Assembly: GCA_900556875.1 (NCBI GenBank)
Contig: USQQ01000007.1
Coordinates: forward strand, 17,008-81,007
Direction of reading: 5' to 3'
Source: an uncultured Collinsella sp.
GTDB lineage: Bacteria; Actinomycetota; Coriobacteriia; Coriobacteriales; Coriobacteriaceae
Length of the DNA stretch: 64,000 nt
The notes beneath the pieces were generated by a model, which had not been told where the DNA came from, did no database searches, and saw only the letters and a list, made by a program, of their open reading frames with translations. A program made the position numbers and the translations under genes. Numbering within the stretch: position 1 is the stretch's first letter; each line of letters opens with the position of its first letter. This document shows, piece after piece, positions 28,274 to 36,969 of this stretch.

Positions 28274-29028
28274 TGCGCGCAGGGGATTTTGTCGGCGTCA
28301 AGGTTTATCGTAAGCCTGCCGAAGACAAGCGCACCAAAAAGGACGGCACGCCGCGCAGCCCTAAAAAGCTCGGCAAGATTCACTTTCCCGTCTTTACCCC
28401 GGGCGGCACGCGCGTGGTGGGCTTTATGGTCCGCCAGTCCGATATCGCGGGTATGATCGAGCGTCCCGACCGCTTTGTGGCGCTCGATGCCATCGGCGTC
28501 TATGAGGGTGCTGTCGCGGTCGACGACGTCAAGGGCACCTATGATGCCGCCGCAGCCAAGCGCCTCGATATCAACCTGGACGATTGCATCATCTGGGTCG
28601 GCATGGACGTGCGCACGGAATCGGGCGATGTCGTGGGCTACTGCTCGGACGTTGAGTTCAAGCCGCGCTCGGGTATTGTGCAGATGTTCTACGTGACCGC
28701 CGGTGCCGCTTCGAGCGTGCTGGTGGGCGACACGCAGGTGCCGCCGACGATGCTGCGCGGCTACGAGAACGGTGCGATGATTGTCTCGGACGAGGTCAAG
28801 GCGCTCGGGTATTCGGGCGGCGCGGCCGCCAAGGCTGCCGAGGCCAGTGTCGTGGTAGGCGATAAGGTCAAGAAGGGCGCCAAGGTGCTCGATGACAAGG
28901 GATCGGTCGCCGTGGACAAGGGCAGTCGTGCACTGGGCAAGCAGCTCGGCAAGACGCGCGGTATGTTCAAGGCCTTTAAGGACGAATATCAAAAGGCGAG
29001 CGGGGGCTCGTCAAAAGCTAGCAAATAG
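28273..29028 (+). CDS. PRC-barrel domain protein
   Basis: 251 residues. An N-terminal barrel-like region (~1-140; GDFVGVKVYRK, GTRVVGFMVRQSDIAGMI, GDVVGYCSDVEFKPRSGIV) carries two PRC-barrel-like halves. An Ala/Lys-rich helical tail (~185-250) resembles the YtxH partner's helix. PRC barrels bind protein or RNA partners, and a joint membrane-surface role with YtxH is inferred from coupling. The same barrel type opens the MgtE-like protein at 30882. Confidence 0.7.
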   Translation: MRAGDFVGVKVYRKPAEDKRTKKDGTPRSPKKLGKIHFPVFTPGGTRVVGFMVRQSDIAGMIERPDRFVALDAIGVYEGAVAVDDVKGTYDAAAAKRLDINLDDCIIWVGMDVRTESGDVVGYCSDVEFKPRSGIVQMFYVTAGAASSVLVGDTQVPPTMLRGYENGAMIVSDEVKALGYSGGAAAKAAEASVVVGDKVKKGAKVLDDKGSVAVDKGSRALGKQLGKTRGMFKAFKDEYQKASGGSSKASK

Positions 29029-29049
29029 AGACGTACCAAATGATGGGAG

Positions 29050-29079
29050 GCGAGCCGGAGACATGTTGCTCCGGCTCGC
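29050..29079 (+). terminator. Stem-loop after the PRC-barrel gene
   Basis: A perfect 11-bp stem (29050-29060 with 29069-29079) followed by TGTGTTT. Confidence 0.7.
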
Positions 29080-29100
29080 TGTGTTTATGGGGGAGGGCAC

Positions 29101-30507
29101 ATGCGCCAAAACGAATCTAACTTAAACGGGCGCTCGGGTGCGCGTCCGACGGCGCGCCGCGACCTGGGGCAACTGCCCAGCGGTCAGCGTCGACGTCGCC
29201 GTAAGCCCGGCGCGATGTACCTCAACCATAGCCGCGGGTTTAGCGACCGCAGCGCGCGCATCGGCAACGGGCGCTCGCCGCGCCGACCGTCCCGTCTGCC
29301 CTATGCGCTTATCGCCGTGGGTTGCGCGCTCGTGCTGTTTATCGCTGCCGTCGTGGGCTACGTCAACCGCAGCGTGGACGTGGAACTCAACGGGCAAAAG
29401 ACCGCAGTGCGCGTGGGCTCTACGTTGCAGAATCTTATCGACGATCAAAGCCTGACCGAAACGTATGACGCCGGCGATCTGCTGGCCGTCGACGACAGCG
29501 TGCTCAAGCGCCATGGCGGCGAAAAGCTGTCGGTGAAGGTCGACGGCAAGCGCGTGAAGCAAGGCAAATGGGATAGTCGCGAACTTGAGGGCGGCGAGAA
29601 GGTGACGGTCAAGGACGGCCGCAACGTGTACGAAAAGCACGAGGTCCAGGCCACGACTATCGAGCCAAAGCTTAAGGTCGAGGGCACGGGTGCCATTGAG
29701 TATGTCAGAACCTGGGGCGTTCAGGGCCGCTCCGAGGTATGGGTCGGCGAGCAGTCGGGCAAGACGCAGGACCGCGGCGAGGTCGTGCCCGCCATCGACT
29801 GCGTAGTCGAGTGCGCAAGCGTAGCGCCCAAGGGCAACGAAAAGTACGTGGCCCTGACATTTGACGAGGGTCCGAGCGGCGCGACCAAGCAGATCTTGCA
29901 GGTGCTCAAGGAAAAGGGCGTCACGGCGACGTTCTTCCTTTCGGGCGATGCCGCGGAAGCCTCGCCCGCTACTGCCAAAGCGATTGTCGATGCCGGGTGC
30001 GAGATCGGCTCCAACAGCTACAGCGATGATTCGCTCAAGGGCGAGGATCGCGAGACGGTGCGCAAGCAGATCGCGAAGGGCACCGAGGCGATTAAGTCGG
30101 CGACCGGCGTCGAGACGATGTTGCTGCGTGCCCCCTACGCCGCGTTTGATGAGCAAAACTGGATCGATTCGATGGACCTGGTGTCCGCCGTGGTTTCGTG
30201 GAATATCGATTCGGGCGACTGGCTGCTCAACGGTGCCGACGAGCAGGTCTCAACGGTGCTCGATTCGGTGACGCCAGGCAATATCGTGCTGCTCACCGAT
30301 AGCGATGAGTGCGCCGAGCAGACGCTCGAGGCACTGCCGCAGATTATCGATGGCCTTGTCGCCGACGGCTACAAGATCGTGACGCTCAGCGACCTGGTCA
30401 AGACGGACACGGCATTGAGCAAAAAGCTCACCTCGCTCACCAAGGTTTCCATGCCCAAAAACGCCGTGTTCCCCCAACTCCCCGAGGACGACGACACCGC
30501 AGAGTAG
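29101..30507 (+). CDS. Polysaccharide deacetylase-fold protein with lost metal ligands (probable pseudoenzyme)
   Basis: 468 residues; GGGGGAGGG lies directly upstream of ATG 29101. It has a basic cytoplasmic N-terminus (~1-70), one helix (~75-93), a beta-rich DUF348/G5-like region (~95-220), then a NodB/CE4 fold (~245-440). Motif 1 reads TFDEGPS instead of TFDDGPS (E256). Motif 2, normally H-x-x-x-H, reads N305-SYS-D309. The late His of LLxH is T399. Motif 3 (RAPY) and the W/D motif (NIDSGDW) remain. The Zn-binding His pair is therefore absent, so normal deacetylation is unlikely. A cell-wall binding or scaffolding role is inference. The stop is followed by a REP-like fragment. Confidence 0.8.
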   Translation: MRQNESNLNGRSGARPTARRDLGQLPSGQRRRRRKPGAMYLNHSRGFSDRSARIGNGRSPRRPSRLPYALIAVGCALVLFIAAVVGYVNRSVDVELNGQKTAVRVGSTLQNLIDDQSLTETYDAGDLLAVDDSVLKRHGGEKLSVKVDGKRVKQGKWDSRELEGGEKVTVKDGRNVYEKHEVQATTIEPKLKVEGTGAIEYVRTWGVQGRSEVWVGEQSGKTQDRGEVVPAIDCVVECASVAPKGNEKYVALTFDEGPSGATKQILQVLKEKGVTATFFLSGDAAEASPATAKAIVDAGCEIGSNSYSDDSLKGEDRETVRKQIAKGTEAIKSATGVETMLLRAPYAAFDEQNWIDSMDLVSAVVSWNIDSGDWLLNGADEQVSTVLDSVTPGNIVLLTDSDECAEQTLEALPQIIDGLVADGYKIVTLSDLVKTDTALSKKLTSLTKVSMPKNAVFPQLPEDDDTAE

Positions 30508-30509
30508 TC

Positions 30510-30546
30510 ATTGGGGACGTGCCTAAACGACTGGTCGTTTAGGACG
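30510..30546. repeat. REP-like fragment
   Basis: ATTGGGGACGTGCCTAAACGACTGGTCGTTTAGG: the GGGGACG word plus a short CTAAACGAC/GTCGTTTAG hairpin. Confidence 0.55.
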
Positions 30547-30662
30547 ATCTTAATCGCTTTGTCTTACCCTGCTCATCTGGCTCTCTGTCACGGATACGTC
30601 AGTGTTTGGTATGCCTGCAATGTGCAGCGCATAAATTCGGTGCCGCAGCGCGATGCTGATGC

Positions 30663-30668
30663 TATAGT
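30663..30668 (+). promoter_or_regulatory. Candidate -10 of the Mg2+ transport operon
   Basis: TATAGT about 25-30 bases before the first conserved bases of the candidate riboswitch. The -35 is weak. Confidence 0.4.
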
Positions 30669-30692
30669 TACTGCGGTTAATGAGGGTCAAGA

Positions 30693-30836
30693 GAAAGGTT
30701 ACAGGTGAAATCCAAACCTCGACCATACAGTCGATGACCCCATGCAGGTGCTTTCTGCGCGTGCACGGGGTGTGAGCGTCGAGCGGCGTGCCGCCCGCGC
30801 ATGCGTATACATGTCTAAAAGTCCACGGATTGCGTG
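30693..30836 (+). ncRNA. Candidate M-box (ykoK) Mg2+ riboswitch
   Basis: The 5' segment GTTACAGGTGAAATCC resembles the M-box opening GUUAGGUGAGGCUCC. The next block, CATACAGTCGATGACCCC, fits AUAC(a)G-CUG-UGCCC. The 3' block, ATACATGTCTAAAAGTCCACGGATTG, split here as ATACATG and CTAAAAGTCCACGGATTG (30815-30832), fits the highly conserved GCUAAAGCUCUACGAUUG end. It precedes two Mg2+-transport-related genes, the usual M-box position. The ATGGGG of the downstream ribosome site could pair with CCCCAT at 30738. Assigned from remembered consensus, without a covariance search. Confidence 0.6.
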
Positions 30837-30881
30837 CCGGCATGGTCACGCGGTCCGCAGGAATAATGATGGGGAGCACCA

Positions 30882-32726
30882 TTGAATTATCTGAGTGAGA
30901 TGCTCAAATTGCCGGTCTTGGACGTCGATGGCGAAAAACTCGGCGTTGTGAACGATTTTGGCATTGCAACCGGCGAAGTTTTTCCGCACGTGACGTCCCT
31001 CGCGTTCCGTGGTCCCGGCAAGACGCCGTTTATGATCAGCTGGCGCAAATGGGTCGACCGTATCGACGAGACGGGCGTGCACCTTAAGACGTCGGCCACC
31101 GAAATCCGTTTTTCGTACCTGCAGCCGACTGAACTCTTGCTCGCGCGCGACGTGCTCAACAAACAGATTGTCGACACGCAGGGCATGAAGGTCGTGCGCG
31201 TCAACGACATCAAGTTTTCCATGTCGGGTGAAAATCAGCTGCGCCTGCTGGGTGCCGAGGTCGGCGCCCGCGGCCTGCTGCGTGCAATCAGCCCCGCGCT
31301 CGAGCACGTCGTCGAGGGCTTTATGAAGCACCTGGGCAAGCCGCTCAGCGAGGACATTATCGCCTGGTCTTATATGGACCTGCTCGATCGCTCGACTAAA
31401 AACATCCAGCTCTCGGTGTCGCACAAGACGCTTGGTGAGCTGCATCCTGCCGACATCGCTGACATCATCGAGCAGCTCGACCCGCGCCTGCGCGCGCAGG
31501 TGTTCGCGCAGCTCGATACGGCACAGGCCGCCGAGGCCATCTCGGAGTTCGATGACGACGAGCTCATGACCGAGATGCTCGAGGGCCTGTCCGATACCGA
31601 CGCATCGTCGATGCTGGCCATGATGGACCCGGACGACGCTGCCGACCTGATCGACGAGCTCGATTATGAGAAGGCCGAGAAGCTCCTGCGCCTGATGGGC
31701 GTCAAGGAGGAGAAGGCGATTCGTAACCTGCTGGGCTACGAGGACAACACCGCCGGCCGCATCATGACCTCGGAGTTTGTCTCGCTGCCCGCCACGGCGA
31801 CGGTCGGCGATGCCATCGAGGCGATTCGCAAGCTCGACGAGGACTTTGAGAGTGTCTATTACGTCTATACCGAGGATCCGAGCGGCATGCTGACGGGCGT
31901 GCTTTCGCTGCGCACGCTGATCGTGGCCGACCGCGACGCCACGCTGGGCCAGCTCGCCTATCGCGATCTGGTCTACGTGTCGCCCGACGAGGACCAGGAA
32001 GACGTGACGGACGAGATGACCAAGTACGACCTGGTTGCCATCCCTGTCTGCGACGAGAACCGTCATATCCTGGGTATCGTGACCTTCGACGACGCCATGG
32101 ACGTAATCGCCGAGGAGCATCAGGAGGACCTGCAGATCGCCGGTGTCGGCTCGGGCGATAGCGCGTCGGACGACTCGACGAACGTGCTCAGCTGGTTCGT
32201 GCATCGTCAGTACTGGGTCGTCGTGTGGGGCATCGCCTCGTGCATTATGGCGACGGTGCTGGGGACGGCGCTGGGCTCCGCGCATCTGGTGGTGTTCCCC
32301 ATGTGCGCCATGCCGCTCGTGCTGCTGGCTGCCTCGCGCATGGTGTCGTTCGTCAAGAACTACTTCCTCGAGTACGACGGTCACGACGACGAGCCCAAAC
32401 CGTACCTGGGATTCTTCTTCCAGAGCACGGGCATGGGCCTGATCCTTTCGCTTGTTACTTACCTGTGCGCGCAGCTGGTGCGCACCGCTGCGTTCCCCGA
32501 TGCCTCTATGTTTGAGGAGCAGCTCTTTACCGGCTGCTTTAACATTGCCGCCATCATCTGCCTGGTGGGCAACATGAGCGCCGTGATTTACCTGATGGTG
32601 CTGTTCTGGCGCGACGAGCACGACCTTAACACGTCGGGTACCGCCATGAACGTTATCGCCGTCATGATCTCGTGTGTGGCGTACTGCATCGCCGCGGTGC
32701 TGCTCACCATGTCGGTCATGGGATAG
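30882..32726 (+). CDS. MgtE-like protein: PRC-barrel, MgtE_N, CBS pair, atypical membrane domain
   Basis: 614 residues from a TTG start, supported by GGGGAG 5 bases upstream (ATG 30900 is an alternative). It begins with PRC-barrel-like repeats (~1-135), then an MgtE intracellular N domain (~165-290; LGELHPADIADIIEQLDPRL, LLGYEDNTAGRIMT) and a CBS pair (~300-415). About five helices follow (~440-614). The membrane part lacks the GNAGSQ-type signature I expect of MgtE pores, so it may be a regulatory partner of the transporter encoded next and not the channel itself. MgtE_N and CBS domains sense cytoplasmic Mg2+ in known MgtE. Confidence 0.8.
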   Translation: MNYLSEMLKLPVLDVDGEKLGVVNDFGIATGEVFPHVTSLAFRGPGKTPFMISWRKWVDRIDETGVHLKTSATEIRFSYLQPTELLLARDVLNKQIVDTQGMKVVRVNDIKFSMSGENQLRLLGAEVGARGLLRAISPALEHVVEGFMKHLGKPLSEDIIAWSYMDLLDRSTKNIQLSVSHKTLGELHPADIADIIEQLDPRLRAQVFAQLDTAQAAEAISEFDDDELMTEMLEGLSDTDASSMLAMMDPDDAADLIDELDYEKAEKLLRLMGVKEEKAIRNLLGYEDNTAGRIMTSEFVSLPATATVGDAIEAIRKLDEDFESVYYVYTEDPSGMLTGVLSLRTLIVADRDATLGQLAYRDLVYVSPDEDQEDVTDEMTKYDLVAIPVCDENRHILGIVTFDDAMDVIAEEHQEDLQIAGVGSGDSASDDSTNVLSWFVHRQYWVVVWGIASCIMATVLGTALGSAHLVVFPMCAMPLVLLAASRMVSFVKNYFLEYDGHDDEPKPYLGFFFQSTGMGLILSLVTYLCAQLVRTAAFPDASMFEEQLFTGCFNIAAIICLVGNMSAVIYLMVLFWRDEHDLNTSGTAMNVIAVMISCVAYCIAAVLLTMSVMG

Positions 32727-32734
32727 GTGGTCGC

Positions 32735-33997
32735 GTGCAAAACACGAAGCAAAAGGCGAGCACCAAGCAAAAGCTGACCATCGCCGCCATCTTTGGCGCC
32801 ATGGGCCCCGGTCTGTTGGCGGCGCTTTCGGGTAATGACGCCGGCGGCATCGCCACGTATTCCAGCGCGGGCGCCAGCTATGGTTACAAGATGCTCTGGA
32901 TGCTTCCCGTCATGACCGTGCTGCTCATCGTGACGCAGGAGACCGCGGCGCGCTGCGGATGCGTCACGGGTAAGGGCCTGGCGTCGCTCATTCGCGAGCG
33001 CTTTGGCGTGCGCAAGAGCGTGCTGGCCATGGCGGCGCTGTTGATCGCCAACACGGCCGTGACCATTTCGGAGTTTGCGGGTATCGCGAGCGGACTTGCC
33101 CTGTTTGGCGTGCCGGCGAGCATTTCGGTGCCGCTCGTGGCGCTGCTGGTGTGGATGCTTACCATGTCGGGCAGTTTCCAGCGCATCGAGAAGATTTTGC
33201 TGCTGGTAAGCTGCGTGTTCGTGACCTACATCGTCGCCGCGTTTATGGCCGGCCCCAACTGGGGCGAGGTCGCGGTCGACTTGGTCGTCCCCAATATTCA
33301 AAACGACCCCAGCTACGTGTCGCTCGTGGTCGCAACGATCGGTACCACCATCGCACCGTGGATGATCTTCTTGGCTCAGAACAACGTGGTCGATAAGAAT
33401 GCGGGCGAGGACGACATCGTGCTGCAGCGTATTGATACCGTGAGCGGTTCGATTGCTGCTGATATCATTGCGGGCTTCATTATCATCACGACCGGTACGG
33501 TGCTGTTCCCGGCGGGTATTCAGATTAGCGATGCCGCCGATGCCGCCCGCGCGCTGGAGCCCATCGCGGGCCAGTGGTCCACGGTGTTGTTTGCCTCGGG
33601 CCTGGTCGCAGCGAGCTTTTTGGCTGCCTGCGTGCTGCCGGGCGTTACGTCGAGTGCCATCTGCGAGGCATTTGGTTGGGAACGAGGCGCCGATCGCAGC
33701 TGGGACGAGGCCCCGGTCTATCGCGGCATCATTACGGCCATCATCGGCATTTCTGCCGTGTTGGTGCTCATGCCCGGCGTCGATTTGTTCCAGATTATGA
33801 TGACCTCGCAGGTCATCAACGGCGTGCTGCTGCCCGTGGTTCTGGTGTTCCAGGTGGTTATCGCCGCCGATCGTCACATTATGGGTGCCAACCGCAACGG
33901 CCGCGTATGGAACGTGCTCACGTGGGCGACTATCGGCGTGATTACGGTGCTGACGGTCGTCATGTTTGTGCTGCAAGCGATGGGCTACAGCGCGTAG
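32735..33997 (+). CDS. NRAMP-related Mg2+ transporter (NRMT-type SLC11 family)
   Basis: 420 residues from GTG 32735 (AGGTGG 4 bases upstream), 8 bases after the MgtE-like gene. It has eleven helices of the SLC11 fold. The first-helix metal motif, DPGN in Mn/Fe transporters, is D35-A-G-G38 here, so the ligand Asn is Gly. The sixth-helix motif AxxMPH is T204-T-I-A207-P-W209, so the soft Met ligand and the His are gone. Loss of Met and Asn is the reported hallmark of NRMTs such as the characterised Eggerthella lenta protein, which carry Mg2+ and Mn2+ but not Fe2+. The M-box upstream fits Mg2+ as cargo. Confidence 0.85.
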   Translation: MQNTKQKASTKQKLTIAAIFGAMGPGLLAALSGNDAGGIATYSSAGASYGYKMLWMLPVMTVLLIVTQETAARCGCVTGKGLASLIRERFGVRKSVLAMAALLIANTAVTISEFAGIASGLALFGVPASISVPLVALLVWMLTMSGSFQRIEKILLLVSCVFVTYIVAAFMAGPNWGEVAVDLVVPNIQNDPSYVSLVVATIGTTIAPWMIFLAQNNVVDKNAGEDDIVLQRIDTVSGSIAADIIAGFIIITTGTVLFPAGIQISDAADAARALEPIAGQWSTVLFASGLVAASFLAACVLPGVTSSAICEAFGWERGADRSWDEAPVYRGIITAIIGISAVLVLMPGVDLFQIMMTSQVINGVLLPVVLVFQVVIAADRHIMGANRNGRVWNVLTWATIGVITVLTVVMFVLQAMGYSA

Positions 33998-34020
33998 CGC
34001 CTCTTTTGGGTTTCGAGCGG

Positions 34021-34049
34021 GCCGCGGCCATGGGCCGCGGCCTTTTTTT
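34021..34049 (+). terminator. Terminator of the Mg2+ operon
   Basis: Perfect 9-bp stem GCCGCGGCC/GGCCGCGGC, loop ATG, then C and seven T. Confidence 0.92.
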
Positions 34050-34080
34050 GCCCGCTACAGGGGGTCAGTTATATAACGAT

Positions 34081-34306
34081 GGGCAAAAAATGCCAAATAT
34101 GAGTACTGTTGCTAGACTGATGGCATTTACGGTCAAGAAGATAATGAACATAACCTATAGTATGTTCATTAAGGTTGGCTCCAATACACCTTAAACAAGT
34201 CAGGTTGGCTGCTTTAGGGGGTTGTAGGGGTCACTCGGACGCCATTTTGGGTGATTTTGCCTGCTACTAAAATGGTAACAGTACTCATATTTGCCCTTTT
34301 TTGCCC
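34081..34306. repeat. Long-arm structured element (226 bp)
   Basis: 30-bp ends pair with two mismatches (34081-34110 with 34277-34306). An inner hairpin with perfect 10-bp arms lies at 34143-34152/34161-34170. AT-richer than the surroundings and non-coding. Confidence 0.7.
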
Positions 34307-34479
34307 ACAGACCTTTGAGGTTGCGGCGAAAAGGGCTTGTTTTGATTGTTTGGGGCAGGCGCGAGGCGCGGAAACAATGCCTGGAGCGGCGGAGCGGCTT
34401 GAAATTCATCTCTAGAGGTCTTCATTGGCTGCGCCAGAAGTGCCTCAAGGTGCCGGTGCAAAAGGAGCGTCCCTAACTG

Positions 34480-34517
34480 CCGCAGGGGGCGTCGGCCACG
34501 GCCGACGCCCCCTGCGG
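34480..34517 (-). terminator. Stem-loop after the acyltransferase
   Basis: 17-bp perfect GC stem (34480-34496 with 34501-34517), just downstream of the minus-strand stop at 34541. No T run. Confidence 0.65.
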
Positions 34518-34540
34518 GTGGAAGCAGATTTGGCCGCGTG

Positions 34541-36784
34541 TTACTTGTCGGTGCCCAGCTTGTGTGGCTTGTAGGCGAGGGCATTGACGAGTGCGTCGGC
34601 GGCGGATTTGACGGCTGCCGGCTGCGGATCGTTGACGTGGTCCTCGGGGTGCACGGGCAGGTCTTTCTTGACCGCATCGTAAATCAGGTTGAGGTACTCG
34701 GTCACGCCGGTGGTCGACAGGTGCGTGCCGTCGCCGTCGAACAGGTCGTTGCGGTTGGCGCTGTACCCGTACCAGTCGATAACGCGTACATTCTTGTAGC
34801 GTGTGGCGGCGTTGGCGATAGCCTGGTTCGTGGACCCGACCCACGGCTGCGGGCTACGCGTGTTTACAAACACGACAGTACGCTGCTCGCCGGCGTCGGC
34901 CATGATCGCATCGACCTGAGCGTCCGTTACCAAACCGTTGGTGCCCAGGGCAAAGACCACGATCTTGCCGGCAAGGTTCTGCTGGATATAGCCCTCAAAT
35001 GTCGCGCGGCCCGCATCAAACTGGCGTCCCTTTTCGGCATCGATATGGCTGTGCGGGAACACGCCCTCAAAGGAATCAACGGCGCGCAGCGACACGGAGT
35101 CGCCGATCATCAACAGGTCGTAGGAGCCATCGGGGAAGCCGTCGTTGTCCTTGTCGGTGTCGTCGGCCGCCTGCTGGTCGGTGGGCGCGGTGTTTTTGGC
35201 TTCCTTGTTCAGAACTTCGGCGCCCTCGCCGCTCAGCGCAGACGTCTCGGGCACAAAAATCAGGCCGCCCAGTGCAACGACCAACACGACAGCGCAGGCC
35301 GCGCAGACAGGGACGTGCGCGCGAGCCCAGTTGGCGGGCGTGGTGGTGCCATCGCGGAATTCGGCGACGGTGCGGCCGAAGGCGCCCTTCCTAAACGGCG
35401 TTTCGATAAAGCGATAGGAGCACTCGGCTACGGCAACCACCAGCAGCACCTGCAAAATGTACTGCCACCAGGGCGTATCGTTGATGTTGGCGACCGGGTT
35501 CATGAGCAACAGCAGAGGATAGTGCCACAGGTAGATGCTGTACGAGCGCTTGCCGACCCACACGAGCGGCTCGGCGGACAGCGCGCGGGCAACCATTCCC
35601 TGGGGCTGCACGCAGGCCGCGATGACCATGAGCGTGAGGATGGAACATAACAGCGTGCCGCCGCGATACTGGAACGCGGTGTAGCCGTTAGTGAGCGCGA
35701 CCATGGCGGCAAGGCCAACCAGACCCACGACGCCCAACACATCGATGGATGCGGGCGAGGACCAAAAGCGCACGAGGGCGCTCGGCTGTGCCGGAGCGGT
35801 CTCGGCTGCTTCGTCGGCCTTCTCGCCAGACTTGCCCTCGGCGTTCTTGCCGTGCTTGGCGGCGCCAGCCAGGCGATTGAGCCCCAAACGATGTGCGAGA
35901 CGCACCGGCGCCAGGTCGCGATCGGGGATAAAGGCCATCCAGGCGCCCAGCAGAAGCGAGAACACGCGGGTGTCGGTGCCGTAGTACACGCGGCTGGGGT
36001 CGGCGGCGGGGTTGTAAAGCACCATCATGGCGAGGGCAGATACCGCGGCAAGGCCCAGAACCACGCGGCGCGTGTTGGGCTTGCTCACATGCATGGATAC
36101 CATGGCAAACAGCAGTGGCGGCCAAATCAGGTAGAACTGTTCCTCGATGGCAAGCGACCAAAAGTGCGTGAGCGGCGAGGGGTCGCCCAGGGCATTGAAG
36201 TACGAGACGTTTTGGGCAATCTGCCACCAGTTGTTGAAGAACAGCAGCGACGGTAGGATGTCGGGGCGCATCTTGGTGAGCATCACGTGGTTAAAGATGG
36301 TGCACAGCGCGCAGGTCACGAACACTACCGTTACCACGGCAGGGACCAGGCGACGGATGCGGCGAATCCAGAAGCTCTTAAGGTCGATGCGGCCGGTCCT
36401 AGCGACTTCGTTGAGCAGCAAGCGCGTGATCAGATAGCCCGAAAGCACAAAGAAGATCGTGACGCCGAGCAGGCCGCCCTGAGCCCACGTGAGGTTGAGG
36501 TGATAGAGCACCACCGCGACGACGGCGAGCGTACGCAGACCGTCGAGCGCAGGAATGTAGCGAGATTTGGGGCGAGCGGTCGCCTGCTGGTCGGTAGCGG
36601 ACGAGCGTGTGGCGTCGGTGTTGGTCTTGGCTGCATAGGCACCCTTGTTGGTGGGCGTTCGATGCGGGCTCGGGCCGCGTCGCGACTCGCCGGTGCGGCG
36701 GTCGGCGTGCGGGCGTTCGTGCGGCGCCTGGTTATCAGGCGCGCGGCGCGGGCCGCGTGGGCTCGATTGTGGGAATTGCTCCAT
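34541..36784 (-). CDS. OafA/YrhL-type O-acyltransferase with SGNH domain
   Basis: 747 residues. A basic, disordered N-terminus (~1-75) leads into an Acyltransferase_3 membrane domain of ~10-11 helices (~78-470; YIPALDGLRTLAVVAVVLYH with the catalytic His, GVTIFFVLSGYLITRLLL). An extracytoplasmic SGNH hydrolase-like domain follows (~560-747) with nucleophile Ser in LLMIGDSVS, FALGTNG, and the Asp-His pair in GDGTHLS. Such proteins move acetyl groups from the cytoplasm to peptidoglycan, teichoic or surface polysaccharides (OatA, OafA). The acceptor is unknown. It stands alone, with its promoter facing the ribokinase gene. Confidence 0.88.
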   Translation of the reverse strand: MEQFPQSSPRGPRRAPDNQAPHERPHADRRTGESRRGPSPHRTPTNKGAYAAKTNTDATRSSATDQQATARPKSRYIPALDGLRTLAVVAVVLYHLNLTWAQGGLLGVTIFFVLSGYLITRLLLNEVARTGRIDLKSFWIRRIRRLVPAVVTVVFVTCALCTIFNHVMLTKMRPDILPSLLFFNNWWQIAQNVSYFNALGDPSPLTHFWSLAIEEQFYLIWPPLLFAMVSMHVSKPNTRRVVLGLAAVSALAMMVLYNPAADPSRVYYGTDTRVFSLLLGAWMAFIPDRDLAPVRLAHRLGLNRLAGAAKHGKNAEGKSGEKADEAAETAPAQPSALVRFWSSPASIDVLGVVGLVGLAAMVALTNGYTAFQYRGGTLLCSILTLMVIAACVQPQGMVARALSAEPLVWVGKRSYSIYLWHYPLLLLMNPVANINDTPWWQYILQVLLVVAVAECSYRFIETPFRKGAFGRTVAEFRDGTTTPANWARAHVPVCAACAVVLVVALGGLIFVPETSALSGEGAEVLNKEAKNTAPTDQQAADDTDKDNDGFPDGSYDLLMIGDSVSLRAVDSFEGVFPHSHIDAEKGRQFDAGRATFEGYIQQNLAGKIVVFALGTNGLVTDAQVDAIMADAGEQRTVVFVNTRSPQPWVGSTNQAIANAATRYKNVRVIDWYGYSANRNDLFDGDGTHLSTTGVTEYLNLIYDAVKKDLPVHPEDHVNDPQPAAVKSAADALVNALAYKPHKLGTDK

Positions 36785-36969
36785 AAAACATCATCCAATG
36801 ACGAGAATAATCGGCACATATTCATTGTAGCTGCCTGCTCCTGTGAATGCTTGCTGCTGGCGCAACCTCAAGGGTGCGTTCACATCAAAGTGAACTAAAG
36901 TTATAGAGGTGCGAGAGCGCACGATCGACGCCGACGGTGGGCGTAAGGCCTGCAGACGAGGAGGTTTCC

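Noticed and set aside
30693..30836. yybP-ykoY Mn2+ riboswitch before the SLC11 operon
   Set aside because: The conserved 3' block fits the M-box and the transporter lacks the Mn/Fe ligands; no yybP-ykoY core words were seen.
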